Shown piece after piece: positions 1 to 7,858 of a stretch of 26,741 bases of DNA (the first letter of the stretch is position 1; each line of letters opens with the position of its first letter). Source of the stretch: Lysobacter_K sp043738095 (lineage in GTDB: Bacteria > Pseudomonadota > Gammaproteobacteria > Xanthomonadales > Xanthomonadaceae); NCBI GenBank assembly GCA_043738095.1, contig JAYSZI010000024.1, forward strand, positions 1 to 26,741, read 5' to 3'. Under the pieces are notes generated by a model that saw nothing but the letters and a program-made list of their open reading frames with translations, searched no databases and was not told where the DNA came from. Made by a program: the position numbers and the translations under genes.

Positions 1-1
1 C

Positions 2-562
2 GTGCACGCACGTATCGCCGACGGCCTGGTCGCGCCGGCCAAGGTTTCGCTTGGCGAACGATTCACCATGCCCGCACTGCCCCAGCTCGAAGGCGTGGCG
101 TGGCCGCTGGTGACACAGCGACCGCCGCACCTGTTGCCGAAGCGTTTCGCGACGTGGGATTCGCTATTCGAGGACGCTGCGAAGGAAGTGCGCGACGAAC
201 TTGCCGAAATGGGGCCACTGTCAAAGCGCAACTGGGGCGAACAGAACACCGCGCGCATCTGCCATCCATTGGCTGGCGCCTTGCCCTGGTTCGCAAAACG
301 CGCGCTGTGCATGCCGTTCGAGCCACTGCCCGGCGACACCGCGATGCCGCGCGTGCAATCGCCCGACATGGGCGCCTCCGAGCGCATGGTGGTCTCGCCC
401 GGCCACGAAGCCGACGGCATCATCCATATGCCCGGCGGTCAGAGCGGGCATCCGCTGTCGCCGTTCTGGGGCGCAGGGCACGACGACTGGGTGCATGGAC
501 GGGCGACGCCGTTCCTGCCTGGGAAAACCGAGCACGTTGTGCGGATGAAGCCCGCGCGTTAA
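2..562 (+). CDS. Penicillin acylase family protein, C-terminal part (5' end outside window)
   Basis: The window opens inside this gene, so only the last 186 codons are visible. They align without gaps worth noting to the C-terminus of the second penicillin-acylase-family gene at 2634–5021, including the stretch ICHPLAGALP, the motif GASERMVVSPGHEADGI and the closing FLPGK. From ALCMPF to FLPGK only 5 of about 75 residues differ. It is therefore a paralogue of that gene and, by inference, the C-terminal part of the beta chain of an N-terminal-nucleophile amidase of the periplasm. The catalytic Ser and the signal or anchor segment lie upstream of the window and cannot be checked. The first codon seen (GTG) is simply in frame and is not claimed as the start. 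It converges on asnB with a 48-bp gap that shows no obvious terminator. Confidence 0.85.
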   Translation: MHARIADGLVAPAKVSLGERFTMPALPQLEGVAWPLVTQRPPHLLPKRFATWDSLFEDAAKEVRDELAEMGPLSKRNWGEQNTARICHPLAGALPWFAKRALCMPFEPLPGDTAMPRVQSPDMGASERMVVSPGHEADGIIHMPGGQSGHPLSPFWGAGHDDWVHGRATPFLPGKTEHVVRMKPAR

Positions 563-610
563 GCGCCGACATTCGATAAACCCCTGCGCTGGCCCGCGCC
601 GACAGTGGAC

Positions 611-2317
611 TCAGCTCAACGCCGCGTTATGCACCCCCGCCACGGCCCGACCCGACGGATCGGCCGCATTGGCGAACGCCGCGTCCCAAGCGATCGCCGC
701 GGGTGTCGAGCAGGCGATCGACTTGCCGCCAGGCACCGTGCGCGCGCACGCATCGCCGGGGAAGTGCTGCTCGAACATGCGGCGGTACCAGTACGCTTCC
801 TTCGTCAGGGGCGGATTGACCGGAAAGCGCTCGGCGGCCATGGCGAAGTCGACATCGCTGACATGCGCTTCCGCCTGCGCCTTCAAGCCGTCGATCCAGC
901 CGTAGCCGACGCCGTCGCTGAACTGCTCCTTCTGCCGCCACAGGATCGAATCCGGCAGGTAGCCGGCGAAGGCTTCGCGCAGCACTGCCTTCTCCATGCG
1001 ACGCGAACCGTCGCCCGCGGACTTGTCGACCATCTTCGCCTGCGCATCCATCGCCATCGCCACGTCGAGGAACTCGACATCGAGGAACGGGACGCGCGGT
1101 TCGACGCCCCAGGCCATCATCGACTTGTTCGCGCGCAGGCAGTCGTAGTTGTACAGCGCGTCGAGCTTGCGCACGGTCTCGTCGTGGAACTCGCGTGCGT
1201 TGGGCGCTTTGTGGAAATACAGATACCCGCCGAAGATCTCGTCGGCGCCCTCGCCCGACAGCACCATCTTCACGCCCATCGCCTTGATCCGTCGCGCCAG
1301 CAGGTACATCGGCGTCGATGCGCGGATGGTGGTCACGTCAAACGTCTCGATATGACGGATCACTTCGGGCAGTGCATCCAGTCCTTCCTCGAACGTGTAC
1401 TTGAAGCCGTGATGCACCGTGCCCAGCGCCTCGGCGGCGATCTGCGCAGCGGCCAGATCGGGGGAGCCCTCCAGCCCGATCGCGAACGAATGCAGGCGTG
1501 GCCACCAGGCTTCCGCGCGGTCGTCGTCCTCCACCCGGTGGCGGGCGAATCGCGCGGCGCACGCCGCAACCAGCGACGAGTCCAGTCCGCCCGATAGCAG
1601 CACGCCATACGGCACATCGGTCATCAGCTGCCGGTGCACGGCGCGCTCGAAGGCCTCGCGCAACTCCTGCTTCGAGACTTCCACGCCCTGCGTCGCCTCG
1701 TAGTCGCGCCAGGCCTTGACGTAGTAACGCACGAGCTCGCCGGATGCGCTGTCGTAGTAATGCCCGGGTGGGAACTGGGCGACATCGGCGCAGATGTCCG
1801 CGAGCGCCTTCATCTCCGACGCCACGCACAACCGGCCGTTGCCGTCGTGGCCCCAGTACAGCGGACACACGCCCATCGGGTCCCGCGCGATCAGCACCCG
1901 CTGCGCGGCACGATCCCACAGTGCGAAAGCGAAGATGCCATTGAGGTGGTTGAGCCAGGCGCCGGGGCCGTCCGTGTTGCCGCCCTGGCGGTACAGCGCG
2001 TTGATCACCTCGCAGTCCGAGCCGGTCTGGAACGCGTACGGCTGCGCGAGCTGCTGGGTCAGTTCGCGGTGGTTGTAGATCTCGCCGTTGACCGCGAGCA
2101 CCAAGTCGCCGTCAGCCGAGCGCAGCGGCTGCGAACCGCCGGCTGGGTCGACGATCGCGAGACGCTCGTGCACCAGGATCACGTTGTCGTCGACGTACAC
2201 GCCGCTCCAGTCGGGGCCGCGATGGCGCTGACGCTGCGACAGCGCCAGCGCCTGGCGCCGCAACGCGCCGATATCGTCGCCCGGTTGCAGGCCGAAGATT
2301 CCAAGGATCGAACACAT
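611..2317 (-). CDS. asnB: Asparagine synthetase B, glutamine-hydrolysing
   Basis: Makes asparagine from aspartate, ATP and glutamine in the cytoplasm (EC 6.3.5.4). The 568-residue protein has the family's usual length (about 554 in E. coli). It starts MCSILGIFG, so after Met removal Cys2 is the glutaminase nucleophile. The amidotransferase domain (about 1–200) shows RHRGPD, ERLAIVD, NGEIYNH and GSDCEV. The synthetase domain carries the PP-loop SGGLDSS at residues 242–248 and the later LSGEGADEIFGGY motif. The start is supported by AAGGAG at 2325–2330, seven bases before ATG. Its upstream region contains an Asn-rich leader ORF and an intrinsic terminator, so expression is probably controlled by attenuation (see the leader and terminator entries). 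The gene is isolated on its strand between two penicillin-acylase paralogues. Confidence 0.96.
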   Translation of the reverse strand: MCSILGIFGLQPGDDIGALRRQALALSQRQRHRGPDWSGVYVDDNVILVHERLAIVDPAGGSQPLRSADGDLVLAVNGEIYNHRELTQQLAQPYAFQTGSDCEVINALYRQGGNTDGPGAWLNHLNGIFAFALWDRAAQRVLIARDPMGVCPLYWGHDGNGRLCVASEMKALADICADVAQFPPGHYYDSASGELVRYYVKAWRDYEATQGVEVSKQELREAFERAVHRQLMTDVPYGVLLSGGLDSSLVAACAARFARHRVEDDDRAEAWWPRLHSFAIGLEGSPDLAAAQIAAEALGTVHHGFKYTFEEGLDALPEVIRHIETFDVTTIRASTPMYLLARRIKAMGVKMVLSGEGADEIFGGYLYFHKAPNAREFHDETVRKLDALYNYDCLRANKSMMAWGVEPRVPFLDVEFLDVAMAMDAQAKMVDKSAGDGSRRMEKAVLREAFAGYLPDSILWRQKEQFSDGVGYGWIDGLKAQAEAHVSDVDFAMAAERFPVNPPLTKEAYWYRRMFEQHFPGDACARTVPGGKSIACSTPAAIAWDAAFANAADPSGRAVAGVHNAALS

Positions 2318-2340
2318 GGCAGAACTCCTTTGCCAGACAT

Positions 2341-2369
2341 AAAAAAAGCCCGCACTTCGCAGTGCAGGC
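2341..2369 (-). terminator. Intrinsic terminator (attenuator) in the asnB leader
   Basis: Read on the minus strand, GCCTGCACT (2369–2361), loop GCGA and AGTGCGGGC (2356–2348) form a 9-bp stem with one G·U pair. Seven U residues (2347–2341) follow directly. It ends 23 nt before the asnB start codon and lies downstream of the Asn-rich leader ORF, so it can only act on transcripts heading into asnB. The first arm overlaps by six bases a segment (2372–2364) that can pair instead with 2416–2408, which would abolish the terminator. Confidence 0.85.
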
Positions 2370-2416
2370 CGGAGAGAACGAAGCGCGTGGGTGCTATGCG
2401 CTAATCGCCGGCCTGC
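2364..2416 (-). promoter_or_regulatory. Candidate antiterminator pairing of the asnB attenuator
   Basis: On the minus-strand RNA, GCAGGCCGG (2416–2408, the last codons of the leader ORF) is a perfect 9-base complement of CCGGCCTGC (2372–2364). The second segment includes six bases of the terminator's 5' arm, so the two structures exclude each other. A ribosome stalled in the Asn codons (2460–2428) would leave 2416–2408 free, favouring antitermination. A ribosome reaching the stop at 2403–2401 would cover it, favouring termination. A weaker competing pairing (GCCGG just before the first Asn codon with CCGGC at 2411–2407) could act as the protector hairpin. The pairings are seen directly; the mechanism is inferred. 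Confidence 0.7.
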
Positions 2417-2529
2417 GGGAGGCTGGCATTATTATTGTTGCAGTTGTCGGACGAGTTGTTCCGGCACACGCTGACGGCGTGATGCAAGGCGGCAAGGGCG
2501 GAGCGGGCGTGGGCCGGAATGAAGGGCAT
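2401..2529 (-). CDS. Asn-rich leader peptide of asnB (putative attenuation leader)
   Basis: A 42-codon ORF starting MPFIPAHARSAL and ending at TAG, 83 nt upstream of the asnB start. Residues 24–34 read NNSSDNCNNNN: seven Asn among eleven residues, including the AT-rich run AAT AAT AAT, which stands out in this GC-rich sequence. The start ATG at 2529 is preceded by AGGA seven bases upstream. The frame stays open further upstream (to 2643), but earlier starts would crowd the divergent acylase gene at 2634. An intrinsic terminator and a mutually exclusive antiterminator follow. This matches leader peptides of the trp, his or leu attenuators, where codons for the pathway product stall the ribosome when its charged tRNA is scarce. 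The peptide probably has no function once made. I could not identify its promoter with confidence in 2530–2633. Confidence 0.75.
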   Translation of the reverse strand: MPFIPAHARSALAALHHAVSVCRNNSSDNCNNNNASLPQAGD

Positions 2530-2633
2530 GGGTCGATCCTGCTGGATAAATGCCCCGCCCGCAAGCGATGCTTGGCGCAGGAACGCGACATCGGGTCTCG
2601 GCGATCCGATCATTGCAATTGAGGGAGCAGTTG

Positions 2634-5021
2634 ATGGCGACATGGATCAAACGCAGCGTGGTCGTGTTGCTGGTGGTGGTGCTGCTTGCGGCGCTCTCGA
2701 TCTGGGGCCTGATGCGGGGCAGCTTGCCCGCGCTCAAGGGCGAGCTCGATCTGACGGGCTTGTCCGCTCCGGTCACGGTGCAACGCGATGCGCTCGGCGT
2801 GGTCACCATCGACGCTGCCGACGAACGAGACGCGATGCGCGCGCTTGGCTACGTGCACGCACAGGAACGCTACTTCGAGATGGACCTGATGCGCCGCACC
2901 GCCGCCGGCGAGCTGTCCGAGCTATTCGGCGCGCGCGCACTGGACCTCGACAAGCAACGCCGCGTGCATCGGATGCGCGCACGGGCGACGCGACACCTCG
3001 CCGCGATCGCAGGCGATCGGCTGCCGGTATTGCAGGCCTACACCGAGGGCGTCAATGCGGGCCTGACGGCGCTCAAGGTCAAACCGTGGCCGTACCTGTT
3101 GCTGCGGGCGCAGCCGGAACCGTGGCAACTGGTGGATTCGCCGCTGGTCGGCTACGCGATGTACTTCGACTTGCACGACGCCAGCAACGCGCGCGAGCTC
3201 GCGTTGTGGCGGATCAAGCCGCACTTGCCGGCCGCACTGTTCCAGCTGCTGCGCCACGATGGCAGCAGCTGGGACGCGCCGATGGCGGGCGTCGCGCGCG
3301 GCGATGCGGTGTTGCCCGACGCGACGCAGCTGGACCTGCGCCAGCTGCCGGCCGCGCCGGCGCGCGTCGCGACCCGACTGCCACAGCCGGCGGAAGTGGG
3401 CAGCAACAATTTCGCCGTGGCCGGCAGCCTGACCCGCGATGGCCGCGCGATCCTCGCCAACGACATGCACCTGACCCTGCGCGCGCCGAACATCTGGTTT
3501 CGCGCGCAATTGCGTTATCCCGACCCGCGTGCGCCGGGCGGCCGAGTCGATGTCGGCGGCTTCACCCTGCCCGGCCTGCCATTGGTCGTGGTCGGCAGCA
3601 ACGGCCACGTCGCCTGGGGCTTCACCAACAGTTACGGCGATTGGCTCGACTGGCAGTTGCAGCCGGGTTGCAGCGCGACGGCGGACAACAATCGGGCCCG
3701 CTGTCCTGGCGTCACCACCGTCACCGAACGCATCGACATTGCCGGCGCTTCGCCAGAGCAGCTCAAGGTCGAAGAAACCGCGTGGGGCCCGATCATCCAT
3801 CGCAATCCCGATGGCAGCACGCTTGCGTTGCGTTGGACCGCGCATCTGCCGCGTTCGCTGTCGCTCGACCTCGGCGATTACGCCTGGGTGCCCGCGCTGG
3901 ATGCGGCGGTCGCTGCGGCCGACCGCGCCGCGATCCCGGAACAGAACCTGCTGCTCGCCGACCGCCAGGGCCGGATCGCCTGGCAATTGCTGGGGCCGAT
4001 GCCGGATCGCAGCGGATGCGCGACGACCAACCTCGTGGAAAACGCGCTGGCCGGCGCCGGCGTGCCTGCACCGTGCCGGCCGTGGTCATTGCTGAGCCAG
4101 GGTGCGCCGCGCCTTGTCGACCCGCCGTCGGGCCGCGCCTGGAGCGCCAACAGCCGTGTCGTCGATGGCATCGCGTTGCAGCAGATCGGCGATGGCGGCT
4201 ACGTGCTGGGCTCGCGCGGCAAACAGATCCGCGACGCCTTGTTCGCCCGGCAGCAATTCAATGAGCGCGATTTGCTGGCGATCCAGCTCGACGACCGCAG
4301 CGTGTTCATGCATCGCTGGTGGCTGCGGCTACGCGCCAGCGCCGCGCGCGCGAAGTCGCCGGCGCTGCGCGAACTCGCCGAGGCCGCCACAATCTGGCAG
4401 CCGCGTGCCACGCCCGACTCGGTCAGTTACCGCCTGGTACGCGCTTGGCGCTTGCAGGTGCACGAGCGCATCGCAGATGGCCTGCTGGCGCCGGCGCGCG
4501 CGTCGATGGGTGCGGACTTCGCCAAGCCTGCGCTGCCGCAACTGGAAGGCGTGGTCTGGCCGCTGCTCTCGCAACGACCATTGCATCTACTGCCGCCGCA
4601 ATACGCGTCGTGGGACGCGCTGCTGGAGGCCGCTGCCGATGACGTACGCATTGAGCTCAGCACGCAAGGCCCGCTCGCCAAGCGCACCTGGGGCGAAGCC
4701 AACACTGCCAACATCTGCCACCCGCTCGCCGGCGCGCTGCCAGCGTTCGCCAAAGGCGCGCTGTGCATGCCGTTCGAGCCGCTGCCGGGCGACACCGCGA
4801 TGCCGCGGGTGCAGCGGCCCGACATGGGCGCGTCCGAGCGCATGGTGGTCTCCCCCGGGCACGAGGCCGACGGCATCATCCACATGCCCGGCGGCCAGAG
4901 CGGGCACCCGCTGTCGCCGTACTGGGGCGCCGGTCACGACGACTGGGTGCAGGGCCGGCCGACGTCGTTCCTGCCGGGCAAGCCACTGCACACGCTGCGC
5001 ATGACGTCCCCGGAAAATTGA
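2634..5021 (+). CDS. Penicillin acylase family protein (Ntn-hydrolase amidase)
   Basis: A 795-residue precursor of the penicillin/AHL/cephalosporin acylase family, whose members are autocatalytically cut into alpha and beta chains and hydrolyse amide bonds. Residues about 8–26 form a hydrophobic segment after MATWIKR, indicating export or an inner-membrane anchor with the catalytic part in the periplasm. The alpha part has the family pattern RDALGVVTI and GYVHAQERYFEMDLMRR. The beta chain begins at Ser257 in VGSNNFAVAG, the expected N-terminal nucleophile. Asn438 in PEQNLLLADRQG fits the oxyanion-hole Asn. ATG at 2634 is chosen because GGGAG lies just upstream and it directly precedes the membrane segment; an in-frame ATG at 2550 lacks these supports. 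Substrate is unknown: acyl-homoserine lactones, beta-lactams or other amides are all possible. It is a close paralogue of the partial gene at the left edge. Confidence 0.9.
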   Translation: MATWIKRSVVVLLVVVLLAALSIWGLMRGSLPALKGELDLTGLSAPVTVQRDALGVVTIDAADERDAMRALGYVHAQERYFEMDLMRRTAAGELSELFGARALDLDKQRRVHRMRARATRHLAAIAGDRLPVLQAYTEGVNAGLTALKVKPWPYLLLRAQPEPWQLVDSPLVGYAMYFDLHDASNARELALWRIKPHLPAALFQLLRHDGSSWDAPMAGVARGDAVLPDATQLDLRQLPAAPARVATRLPQPAEVGSNNFAVAGSLTRDGRAILANDMHLTLRAPNIWFRAQLRYPDPRAPGGRVDVGGFTLPGLPLVVVGSNGHVAWGFTNSYGDWLDWQLQPGCSATADNNRARCPGVTTVTERIDIAGASPEQLKVEETAWGPIIHRNPDGSTLALRWTAHLPRSLSLDLGDYAWVPALDAAVAAADRAAIPEQNLLLADRQGRIAWQLLGPMPDRSGCATTNLVENALAGAGVPAPCRPWSLLSQGAPRLVDPPSGRAWSANSRVVDGIALQQIGDGGYVLGSRGKQIRDALFARQQFNERDLLAIQLDDRSVFMHRWWLRLRASAARAKSPALRELAEAATIWQPRATPDSVSYRLVRAWRLQVHERIADGLLAPARASMGADFAKPALPQLEGVVWPLLSQRPLHLLPPQYASWDALLEAAADDVRIELSTQGPLAKRTWGEANTANICHPLAGALPAFAKGALCMPFEPLPGDTAMPRVQRPDMGASERMVVSPGHEADGIIHMPGGQSGHPLSPYWGAGHDDWVQGRPTSFLPGKPLHTLRMTSPEN

Positions 5022-5096
5022 CCCGGCGCAAGCAACGCCTTGGTTGGCGACTCGATAACGTCCCGCATCACGCGACACAGCGCCGGTCGAACCGGC

Positions 5097-6230
5097 CTAC
5101 GTCAACAAGGTTTCGATCAGCGCGAGATACAGATCCGGCAACGTTTCGAGATCGGCGACCGACACGTGTTCGTCGACCTTGTGGATGCTGGCGTTGACCG
5201 GGCCGACCTCGATGCAGTGCGTGCCCAGTGGCGCGATGAAACGCGCATCGGAAGTGCCGCCGCCGGTGCTCTCTTCCGGCGCAGCGCCGGCGAAGCGCGT
5301 CAACACCGCGCGCGCCGCCGCACGCAGCGTCCCTTCCGGCGTGTAGAACGGCTCGCCGCTGCGGTGCCAACGCAACTCGAAGTCCAGCGTGTGTGCTCGC
5401 AGCATCGCCTCGCACTCGGCTTCGAGTGCGGCCGCCGTCCAACTCGGGTTGTAGCGCAGATTGAACAACACCTGCAGTTCGCCCGGGATCACGTTGTTGG
5501 CACCGGTACCGGCGTGGATATTGCTGACCTGCAAGCTGGTCGGCGGGAAGGTTTCAAAGCCTTCGTCCCAGCGCCGCGCGGCGAGCTCGGCCAGCGCCGG
5601 CAGCGCCGCGTGGATCGGGTTGCGCGCTTTGTCCGGATAGGCGACATGACCTTGCACGCCGCGCACGGTCAGCGTCGCCGACAGGCTGCCGCGACGGCCG
5701 ACGCGCAACAAGTCGCCGAGCCGTGACATCGACGACGGCTCGCCGGTGATGCACCAGTCGATGCGTTCGCCGCGCGCACGGAATGCGTCGGCGACCTTGC
5801 GCACACCGTCGATCGCATCGCCCTCCTCGTCCGAAGTCAGAAGCAACGCCACGCGGCCGTTGTGGTCGGGATGCGCGGCGACGAAACGCTCGAGCGCGAC
5901 CACGAAGGCGGCGACGCTGCCCTTCATGTCGGCGGCGCCGCGGCCGTACAACACGCCGTCGCGGATCTCGGGCGCAAACGGATCGCTCGTCCACGCCTCG
6001 CGCGGCCCCGGAGGCACCACATCGGTGTGACCCAGCAACACCAGCGTGGGGCCGTTACCGGACTGGCCGTGCGTGGCCCACAGGTTGTCTACGGCGCCAA
6101 ACTGTAGGTGTTCGCAGGCGAAACCGGCGCGCGCCAGGCGTTCAGCGATTAAGCGCTGGCAGCCGGCATCGTCGGGCGTGACCGAGACGCGCGCGATCAG
6201 GTCGCGGGTGAGATCCAATACGTCGCTCAT
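5097..6230 (-). CDS. dapE: Succinyl-diaminopimelate desuccinylase
   Basis: Hydrolyses N-succinyl-LL-2,6-diaminopimelate to LL-diaminopimelate and succinate, a late step to lysine and to the meso-diaminopimelate of peptidoglycan. The 377 residues match the family length (375 in E. coli). M20 di-zinc peptidase motifs are present: LLGHTDVVPPG (metal His and Asp), GRGAADMKGS (bridging Asp), TSDEEGDA (catalytic Glu pair) and VNASIHKVDEHV (C-terminal metal His). The start is MSDVLDLTRD at 6230, preceded by GGGAGAA; the 33 codons upstream that also stay open are not DapE-like. It is the last gene of the minus-strand run map–glnD–dapD–arsC-like–dapE, separated from the reductase gene by 178 bp without recognisable signals. 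It converges on the acylase gene. Confidence 0.96.
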   Translation of the reverse strand: MSDVLDLTRDLIARVSVTPDDAGCQRLIAERLARAGFACEHLQFGAVDNLWATHGQSGNGPTLVLLGHTDVVPPGPREAWTSDPFAPEIRDGVLYGRGAADMKGSVAAFVVALERFVAAHPDHNGRVALLLTSDEEGDAIDGVRKVADAFRARGERIDWCITGEPSSMSRLGDLLRVGRRGSLSATLTVRGVQGHVAYPDKARNPIHAALPALAELAARRWDEGFETFPPTSLQVSNIHAGTGANNVIPGELQVLFNLRYNPSWTAAALEAECEAMLRAHTLDFELRWHRSGEPFYTPEGTLRAAARAVLTRFAGAAPEESTGGGTSDARFIAPLGTHCIEVGPVNASIHKVDEHVSVADLETLPDLYLALIETLLT

Positions 6231-6408
6231 CAAGTTCTCCCTAGCCTGCTGGTGTCCCGAAGGCGATGCCAATAGATTCGCGTTGTGTGATCTTCGCGCA
6301 AGCAACAACAGATCCTTCGCCGCCCTCACAATCGCGACGACAGCACGGGCAAATGAACCCGCCCCGCCCGTCGCATCTTTTGAGGTCCGCTCCCGAGGGG
6401 CAGGAACC

Positions 6409-6765
6409 CTACTTCCCGAATCGCGCCTTGAACCCGTTGTCGCTAAAGCCCTGGGTAATCGTGCCGTTGTCGGTGACCACCAGCGGCCGTCGGATCAACT
6501 GCGGATGCTCACGCAGCAGCAGCTTCCATTCCGCGTCCGAACCGGGGTGTTTGCGATGCAGCGGCAGGTTGCGCCAAGTCGTCGACGATTTGTTGACCAT
6601 CAGGTCCCAGCCGCCGAGGTGCTCCTTCCATTCGACCAGCGTTTCCGGTGACTGCGGCCGGTCGCGATAGTCCACAAACGTGTGCGCGACGTCGAAGCGA
6701 TCGAGCCACTTGCGCGCCTTCTTGCATGTGTCGCAATTGGAGAGGCCGTACAGGATCGTGGTCAT
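6409..6765 (-). CDS. ArsC/Spx (YffB-like) family thioredoxin-fold protein
   Basis: A 118-residue protein of the ArsC/Spx/YffB family. It opens with a beta strand leading to LSNCDTCKKARKWL, where Cys11 and Cys14 form a CxxC at the start of the first helix. Later IRRPLVVTDNG matches the conserved RxP loop of ArsC-type folds. The family includes glutaredoxin-dependent arsenate reductases and proteins of unknown role such as YffB. It is not near ars regulators or transporters, and family members commonly sit beside dapD or dapE, so an arsenic role is unlikely; a thiol-redox role is the safer inference. No strong Shine-Dalgarno sequence precedes the ATG. Spacing to dapD is 184 bp. Confidence 0.88.
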   Translation of the reverse strand: MTTILYGLSNCDTCKKARKWLDRFDVAHTFVDYRDRPQSPETLVEWKEHLGGWDLMVNKSSTTWRNLPLHRKHPGSDAEWKLLLREHPQLIRRPLVVTDNGTITQGFSDNGFKARFGK

Positions 6766-6949
6766 GCCGAAGTCCGCTGTTGCCCGTCATTCCAGCGAGC
6801 GCCGGACAAGCGTAGCGCAGATCGTCCGACGGACGACCCGCAAGGCGAGCGCAGCGAGTTAACCGCTATTGCTTTGCCACGTGTCGCTGCAAGAAAAACC
6901 GCAACACCAGCAGGGATTCCGGCATTCGCGCTCAAGACGGCTAAGTACC

Positions 6950-7858
6950 TCAATCCGCCAACCCCCGCAGCAGATCGTTGATGCTGGTCTTGCTGCGCGT
7001 CTTGGCGTCGACCTGCTTGACGATCACCGCGCAGTACAGCGAATGGCTGCCATCGTTGGCCGGCAACGAACCGGAGACCACGACACTGCCGGGTGGCACG
7101 TAGCCATAGCTGATCTCGCCGGTCGCGCGGTGGTAAATGCGCGTGCTCTGGCCGATGAACACGCCCATGCCGATCACGCTGTGGTGGCCGACGATCACGC
7201 CCTCGACGACTTCCGAGCGCGCACCGATGAAGCAATGATCCTCGATGATCGTCGGCGTCGCTTGCAGCGGCTCCAACACGCCGCCGATGCCGGCGCCGCC
7301 GGACAGATGGCAATGCTTACCGATCTGCGCGCACGAACCGACCGTCGCCCAGGTATCGACCATCGTGCCTTCGCCGACGTGGGCGCCGATGTTGACGAAA
7401 CTCGGCATCAGCACCACGTCCTTGCCCAGGTGCGCGCCGCGGCGTGTGATCGCGCCGGGCACCACCCGCACGCCGAGCTTGCGAAAGTCGGCCTCGCCGT
7501 AGCCCGCAAAGCGCGCCGGCACTTTGTCCCAGAACGGCGCAGGGGTGGCCTCGACGAGTTGCATCTCGTTGACGCGGAAATACAGCAGCACGGCTTTCTT
7601 GAGCCATTCGTTGACGGCCCAGCCGCCCTTGCCGTCGGGCTCGGCGACGCGGAACTCGCCGGATTCCAGCCCGTCGATCACGCGCTCGACGGTCGGCCGC
7701 GTAGAGCCGTCGAGTTCGTCGGGCGTGAGCATGCTGCGACGCTCGAAGGCGCTGTCGACCATGAACTTCAGCTCATCGAGGCCTGGGCCCTTGTCCGCCG
7801 CCTTCTTCCTGGCACTGGTTTTGCTGACGCTGGTCTTGGTCTTCTTGACGGGGCTCAT
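6950..7858 (-). CDS. dapD: 2,3,4,5-tetrahydropyridine-2,6-dicarboxylate N-succinyltransferase
   Basis: Transfers succinyl from succinyl-CoA to tetrahydrodipicolinate, committing carbon to lysine and meso-diaminopimelate. From residue 30 onward (LDELKFMVDSAFERRS) the protein follows the known family closely, including GTMVDTWATVGSCAQIGK, LSGGAGIGGVLEPLQ and GARSEVVEGVIVG of the left-handed beta-helix, and VVSGSLPANDG near the end. The 302 residues exceed the E. coli length (about 274) mostly by a basic Lys/Ser/Thr-rich N-terminal extension (SPVKKTKTSVSKTSARKKAA). ATG at 7858 overlaps the glnD stop (ATGA) and has AAGGAG seven bases upstream inside glnD; an in-frame GTG two codons earlier is less well placed. 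Translational coupling to glnD is likely. Confidence 0.95.
   Translation of the reverse strand: MSPVKKTKTSVSKTSARKKAADKGPGLDELKFMVDSAFERRSMLTPDELDGSTRPTVERVIDGLESGEFRVAEPDGKGGWAVNEWLKKAVLLYFRVNEMQLVEATPAPFWDKVPARFAGYGEADFRKLGVRVVPGAITRRGAHLGKDVVLMPSFVNIGAHVGEGTMVDTWATVGSCAQIGKHCHLSGGAGIGGVLEPLQATPTIIEDHCFIGARSEVVEGVIVGHHSVIGMGVFIGQSTRIYHRATGEISYGYVPPGSVVVSGSLPANDGSHSLYCAVIVKQVDAKTRSKTSINDLLRGLAD

Noticed and set aside
2550..2633. Upstream in-frame start for the acylase gene
   Set aside because: The added 28 residues are not hydrophobic or family-like, and the ATG at 2634 has a Shine-Dalgarno site directly before a membrane segment.
2519..4264. 581-codon plus-strand frame overlapping the acylase gene
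   Set aside because: It is out of frame with the conserved acylase sequence, is Arg/Ala-rich and has no family similarity.
5082..5096. GCCGGT/ACCGGC hairpin between the acylase gene and dapE as a terminator
   Set aside because: Six pairs with a three-base loop and no T or A tract on either side; too weak to call.
6409..6765. Arsenate reductase function for the ArsC-like gene
   Set aside because: No arsenic regulator or transporter is nearby and YffB-like family members of unknown role fit equally well; only the family is assigned.
6783..6805. CCCGTCATTCCAGCGAGCGC segment, with a similar one at 12625–12647, as a dispersed repeat family
   Set aside because: The cores look like common CGTCATT repeats, but the copies are short, differ internally and lack clear paired arms, so they may be coincidental.
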